6,101 bases of DNA from an uncultured Chlorobiaceae bacterium. Lineage in GTDB: Bacteria > Bacteroidota > Chlorobiia > Chlorobiales > Chlorobiaceae. The position numbers and the translations under genes are program-made. Shown here piece by piece: positions 5,896-6,101 of the stretch. The stretch's first letter is position 1. Each line of letters opens with the position of its first letter. The DNA lies in assembly GCA_903874585.1 (NCBI GenBank), contig CAIQSY010000226.1:1-6101 (forward strand). Direction: 5' to 3'. Under the pieces are notes generated by a model. That model searched no databases. It saw nothing but the letters and a program-made list of their open reading frames with translations, and was not told the DNA's origin.

Positions 5896-6101
5896 TTATC
5901 TTTTCGCGTAGTATTCAAGAACCTTTTTGAAATCAACGTAATTACATTTGTATCTAATATTTTGAGTATTCTTCTGATAAATAGAATAGTCTTGTGCCAA
6001 ATAATCATTAATACCCATTTTCTTGCCATCGCAACCAACCCCGAGAAAACCGTCATGCCAATTAATTGACAAAGTAGCCAGACGTTCTGTATCCACACGC
6101 T
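5896..6101 (-). CDS. C-terminal part of an unrecognised protein (N-terminus off the right edge)
   Basis: I do not recognise this gene. The frame is open from the right edge to TAA at 5896-5898 and encodes about 68 residues with a protein-like composition: RLATLSINWHDGFLGVGCDG, then KKMGINDYLAQDYSIY, ending YVDFKKVLEYYAKR. Aromatic, Asn and Lys residues are frequent. GC content is about 35%, clearly below the ABC-F and efflux genes, which suggests recent acquisition. A GTG at 6096 could act as a start, but the codon before it is open too and no ribosome binding site can be seen, so a longer gene entering from the right is more likely. The 84-residue frame overlapping it (5844-6098) is hydrophobic and irregular and was rejected. 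It converges on the ABC-F gene with the repeat between them. Confidence 0.55.
   Translation of the reverse strand, partial: RVDTERLATLSINWHDGFLGVGCDGKKMGINDYLAQDYSIYQKNTQNIRYKCNYVDFKKVLEYYAKR

Noticed and set aside
5844..6098. 84-codon minus-strand frame at the right edge
   Set aside because: It overlaps the more protein-like frame ending at 5896, is hydrophobic without pattern, and its tail runs into non-coding sequence next to the repeat.

Overview
The window looks like chromosomal DNA from a Gram-negative bacterium: it has an outer-membrane channel gene with a signal peptide and a periplasmic adaptor gene. Base composition is moderate, roughly half GC in the large genes and clearly lower between them. 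Two plus-strand genes lack any Shine-Dalgarno motif. Together with the style of the ABC-F protein and the adaptor, this fits a green sulfur bacterium (Chlorobium/Pelodictyon type). That assignment is an impression from protein and repeat style, not a proof.

Layout. Positions 1-2874 (minus strand) hold a compact tripartite efflux operon transcribed right to left: a TolC-type outer-membrane factor, a MacA-like periplasmic adaptor, and a MacB/LolD-class ABC ATPase that runs off the left edge. The genes overlap by 17 and 4 bp, so they are very probably translated in a coupled way. The permease expected for such a pump is not in the window and would lie beyond position 1. A 215-bp AT-rich divergent intergenic region (2875-3089) separates this operon from a two-gene type II toxin-antitoxin cassette on the plus strand: a Phd/RelB-like antitoxin (3090-3290) and a RelE/ParE-family toxin (3277-3549). 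After a second AT-rich spacer, which contains a perfect TATAAT inside a 9-bp inverted repeat, comes a full-length ABC-F ATPase (3719-5677). This is a soluble, ribosome-associated type with two ABC domains and a C-terminal coiled coil.

Downstream of the ABC-F gene, 5717-5831 is a composite inverted repeat. It is made of two diverged copies of a ~50-nt, two-hairpin module facing each other. Base changes between the copies are compensated in a hairpin stem, and each copy ends in a terminator-like hairpin plus T-run. The right end (5896-6101, minus strand) is the C-terminal part of an AT-rich (~35% GC), unrecognised gene that enters from beyond the window and converges on the ABC-F gene, with the repeat between them.

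The efflux genes form one functional unit: ATPase plus missing permease, adaptor and outer-membrane duct. The toxin-antitoxin pair is self-contained. The ABC-F protein is probably a translation factor rather than a transporter. I see no tRNA, rRNA, CRISPR array, transposase gene or replication origin. The least explained element is the two-module repeat at 5717-5831.
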